NCBI GenBank assembly: GCA_024225895.1
Contig: JAAEMC010000489.1
Location: 1 to 7,783 of the forward strand
Reading direction: 5' to 3'
Length of the DNA: 7,783 bases
Source of the DNA: Desulfobacteraceae bacterium
GTDB lineage: Bacteria; Desulfobacterota; Desulfobacteria; Desulfobacterales; Desulfobacteraceae
Shown: positions 7,001 to 7,783 of the stretch, piece after piece
Position numbering within the stretch: the first letter of the stretch is position 1
Layout: every line of letters starts with the position of its first letter
Program-made: the position numbers and the translations under genes
The notes under the pieces: generated by a model
Told to the model about the DNA's origin: nothing
Databases searched by the model: none
The model's input: only the letters and a program-made list of their open reading frames with translations

Positions 7001-7783
7001 ACCATCACAATCACCGGTGTTAACGACGCTCCCATAGCCAATGATGACAATGATACCACCGGTTCGGGAGCAGTGCTTACGGTGAGTCCACTGACCAATG
7101 ATACCGACCCGGATACGACCGACACTTATTCCGTGGACAGCATTGATACCACCGGGACCAAAGGGAGTGTCACCGACAATGGGGACGGAACCCTGGACTA
7201 TGATCCCAATGGTCAGTTTAACTACCTTGAATCCGGCCAGAGTGCGACAGACACCTTTACCTATACAGTATCCGATGGCAATGGCGGCACAGATACCGCA
7301 ACAATAACGATCACCGTCACCGGTGGAAATGATGATCCCACAGCTATAGACGACAATTTCAGCACCGATGCAAATACCGCCTTTACCACCGGCGATGTTC
7401 TTTTAAACGACACGGATGCAGACCCGTCAGACACCCTGTCTGTAGACAGTATTGATACTTCCGGGACCAAAGGCACGGTTACCAGTAATGGAGACGGTAC
7501 ATTCGATTATAATCCCAATGGCCGGTTTGATTATTTATCCGGAAGCCAGAACAGTACGGACACCTTTACCTATACAGTATCCGACGGCAATGGCGGAACA
7601 GATACCGCTACTGTCACCATTTCAATCATTGGCGTGAATAACAATCCCGAGGCCAACAATGATAATTACGACACTGACGCGGATACCGCTTTTACCTTCG
7701 GCAGCGTCCTTGCCAATGACACGGACCCGGATACCTCTGATACCCTTGTTGTGGAAAGTTTTTATACATCTGGTGCCAAGGGC
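4100..7783 (+). CDS. giant LEPR/DUF4347/beta-helix/VCBS-repeat adhesin-like protein, 3' end beyond window
   Basis: The frame is open from ATG 4100 to the window edge: 1228 codons and no stop, so the gene is partial at its 3' end. There is no signal peptide. L39-A48 reads LEPRILFDAA, like the N-terminal LEPR-XLL motif of giant exported proteins. Residues about 102-267 are a DUF4347 domain with H157 (IISHG) and C200 (LIYGCNVA), arranged like the His/Cys dyad of clan CD peptidases. Residues about 268-310 resemble a CSLREA segment, with TTLREA at 285-290 replacing CSLREA. Residues about 379-581 form eight GGGIYN-type right-handed beta-helix repeats. Residues 611-665 match a choice-of-anchor Q-like segment (DPLADNGGPTLTHAL to DIGALE). 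From residue 671, VCBS/cadherin-like repeats of 102-103 residues run off the edge, rich in Asp, Thr and Gly and probably Ca2+-binding. This architecture is typical of type I-secreted adhesins. The C-terminal secretion signal and the transporter genes are not visible. It has its own promoter and long leader. Confidence 0.93.
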   Translation, partial: MFPPTQRREEKSLSKIKEMPSKVREVVSNQSCNSLMLALEPRILFDAAGLMAGLDLLPGPEAIGPDFDSAIDITDQEPVPDLLSGLAAYTDSGPPAGDTSSAIIFIDSGVTDYENLVSDISGDTRVVILDPQADGITQIRDVLNQYQNIEAVHIISHGTQAGITLGDAVLSNDTIDDYAATLQDWGTGLSQGADILIYGCNVAKGTDGQAFVAQLSDITGADVAASDDVTGADNSGGDWDLENRTGIIESDLAVSEQARQSYAGTLANIVVDSADDNTTGGDGYTTLREAIYEAENTYAGADTITFDAALAGKTITLQHGELKITGTDAVTIDGDINGDDVYDITVDGDDTYRVFNAGSNTSVTLDALCVTNGYTTGEGGGIYNAGTLTVQNSTISNNKVGIDGGGIYNDGTLTVKNTSISGNTADSEGGGINNQRYLNIYNSTISNNEALGGPGGGIYVGFNLKIYDSTISNNYSAVMGGGIFNTYFMEIHNSTISYNDAKWYGGGICNSYNYYTSMIYGSTISGNSANNQGGGIYSRDALNLYHSTIANNTASSGAGINNKDTITIGHTIVTGSIAGSSITSKGYNLFEQGSVSGAGGNDFTGATADLDPLADNGGPTLTHALGNDSDAFEVGDNSAATITAYDQRGSGYARVLDTIDIGALEMTRRPPTGVNDSFSTDEDTAFTTGDVLTNDSDLDGNALTLTGFDVTGTKGSVTDNGDDTFDYDPDGQFESLSVGDSATDTFTYTISDGTGFTDTVTVEITITGANESPTANDDSDSTDEDTTITVSVLTNDTDPDTSDILSVQSIDTTGTKGDVTDNGDGTLGYDPNGQFDALSVGETGTDTFTYTISDGNGGTDSATVTITVTGVNEDPTANDDGDSTDEDTSVTTGNVLLNDTDPDTSDTPSVASIDTTGTKGSVTDNTDGTFDYDPNGQFEYLADGENTTDTFTYTVSDGNGGTDSATVTITITGVNDAPIANDDNDTTGSGAVLTVSPLTNDTDPDTTDTYSVDSIDTTGTKGSVTDNGDGTLDYDPNGQFNYLESGQSATDTFTYTVSDGNGGTDTATITITVTGGNDDPTAIDDNFSTDANTAFTTGDVLLNDTDADPSDTLSVDSIDTSGTKGTVTSNGDGTFDYNPNGRFDYLSGSQNSTDTFTYTVSDGNGGTDTATVTISIIGVNNNPEANNDNYDTDADTAFTFGSVLANDTDPDTSDTLVVESFYTSGAKG
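5234..5842 (+). repeat. eight beta-helix repeats (GGGIYN type) within the giant gene
   Basis: Eight in-frame units of about 24-28 codons each begin with GGGI (GAGI in the last) and continue in a pattern like GGGIYNxGTLTVxNSTISNNxA. Each should form one coil of a right-handed parallel beta-helix, as in polymorphic outer membrane protein-type repeats. Units 1, 2 and 4 are the most regular. Unit 6 carries a three-residue insertion and several Tyr, and the last unit is the most degenerate, as is common at the end of a helix. The units are conserved more in protein than in DNA, which suggests an older array than the downstream one. Confidence 0.8.
6110..7783 (+). repeat. tandem VCBS/cadherin-like repeat array, five full units and a sixth partial
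   Basis: Units start at 6110, 6416, 6722, 7031, 7337 and 7646, giving lengths of 306, 306, 309, 306 and 309 nt plus 138 nt of a sixth cut by the edge. The protein pattern is PxANDD...DEDT...VLxNDTDPDTSD...SIDTTGTKGxVTDNGDGT, then YDPNGQF, then TDTFTYTVSDGNGGTD...TVTITVTGVND. This fits VCBS/Big_9-type bacterial Ig/cadherin-like domains of large adhesins. Some pairs are nearly identical in DNA: 6659-6700 and 6968-7009 are an exact 42-nt repeat at 309-nt spacing. This indicates recent duplication or gene conversion, so the copy number may vary between strains and assemblies may collapse the array. Confidence 0.9.

Noticed and set aside
6031..7476. Several minus-strand open frames with a similar pattern (ending SLAVG/SDMV) spaced about 300 nt apart
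   Set aside because: They are antisense shadows of the VCBS-like repeats. Their regular spacing equals the repeat length, and the sense frame is open throughout with a clear protein family.

Overview
The window holds five protein genes, all on the + strand, in two blocks. It looks like chromosomal DNA of a Gram-negative bacterium: there is an outer-membrane-type lipoprotein, a membrane histidine kinase with an OmpR-type regulator, and a giant exported adhesin-like protein without an N-terminal signal peptide. The mix of a receiver-histidine kinase, a LEPR-type/DUF4347 giant protein and VCBS-like repeats suggests a Desulfobacteraceae-like member of the Desulfobacterota. That placement is inference from gene style only.

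Block 1 (about 63-3685) is a compact four-gene signalling operon: a soluble receiver-histidine kinase hybrid (63-1292), a two-TM histidine kinase (1295-2317), an OmpR/PhoB-type response regulator (2281-3015) and a DUF2799-like lipoprotein with a long coiled coil (3038-3685). The genes are 2 nt apart, overlapping by 37 nt, and 22 nt apart, so co-transcription is very likely. The membrane kinase and the OmpR-type regulator are the obvious cognate pair. The soluble hybrid could feed into the same circuit, and the lipoprotein is placed to act as an envelope partner or target.

Block 2 starts after a 414-nt intergenic region (3686-4099). This region holds a good sigma70-type promoter (TTGACA, 17 bp, TAAAGT), an inverted repeat over the expected transcription start, a 12-bp perfect palindrome further upstream, a possible terminator for the operon, and a leader of about 160 nt with a stable stem-loop before the start codon. 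The final gene (4100 to the right edge) is one uninterrupted reading frame of 1228 codons, still open at position 7783. Its product has an N-terminal LEPRxLFDAA motif, a DUF4347 domain with a His/Cys pair resembling clan CD cysteine peptidases, a CSLREA-like segment, a right-handed beta-helix of eight GGGIYN-type repeats, a 'choice-of-anchor Q'-like segment, and a tandem array of VCBS/cadherin-like repeats of 102-103 residues that continues past the edge. This is the build of a very large type I-secreted surface or adhesion protein whose C-terminal secretion signal lies outside the window.

No RNA genes, insertion sequences, CRISPR arrays or phage genes were seen. The most interesting points are the possibly autoproteolytic N-terminal module of the giant protein, its repeat array with long exact DNA repeats, the structured promoter/leader region in front of it, and the HAMP-less membrane kinase next to a lipoprotein.
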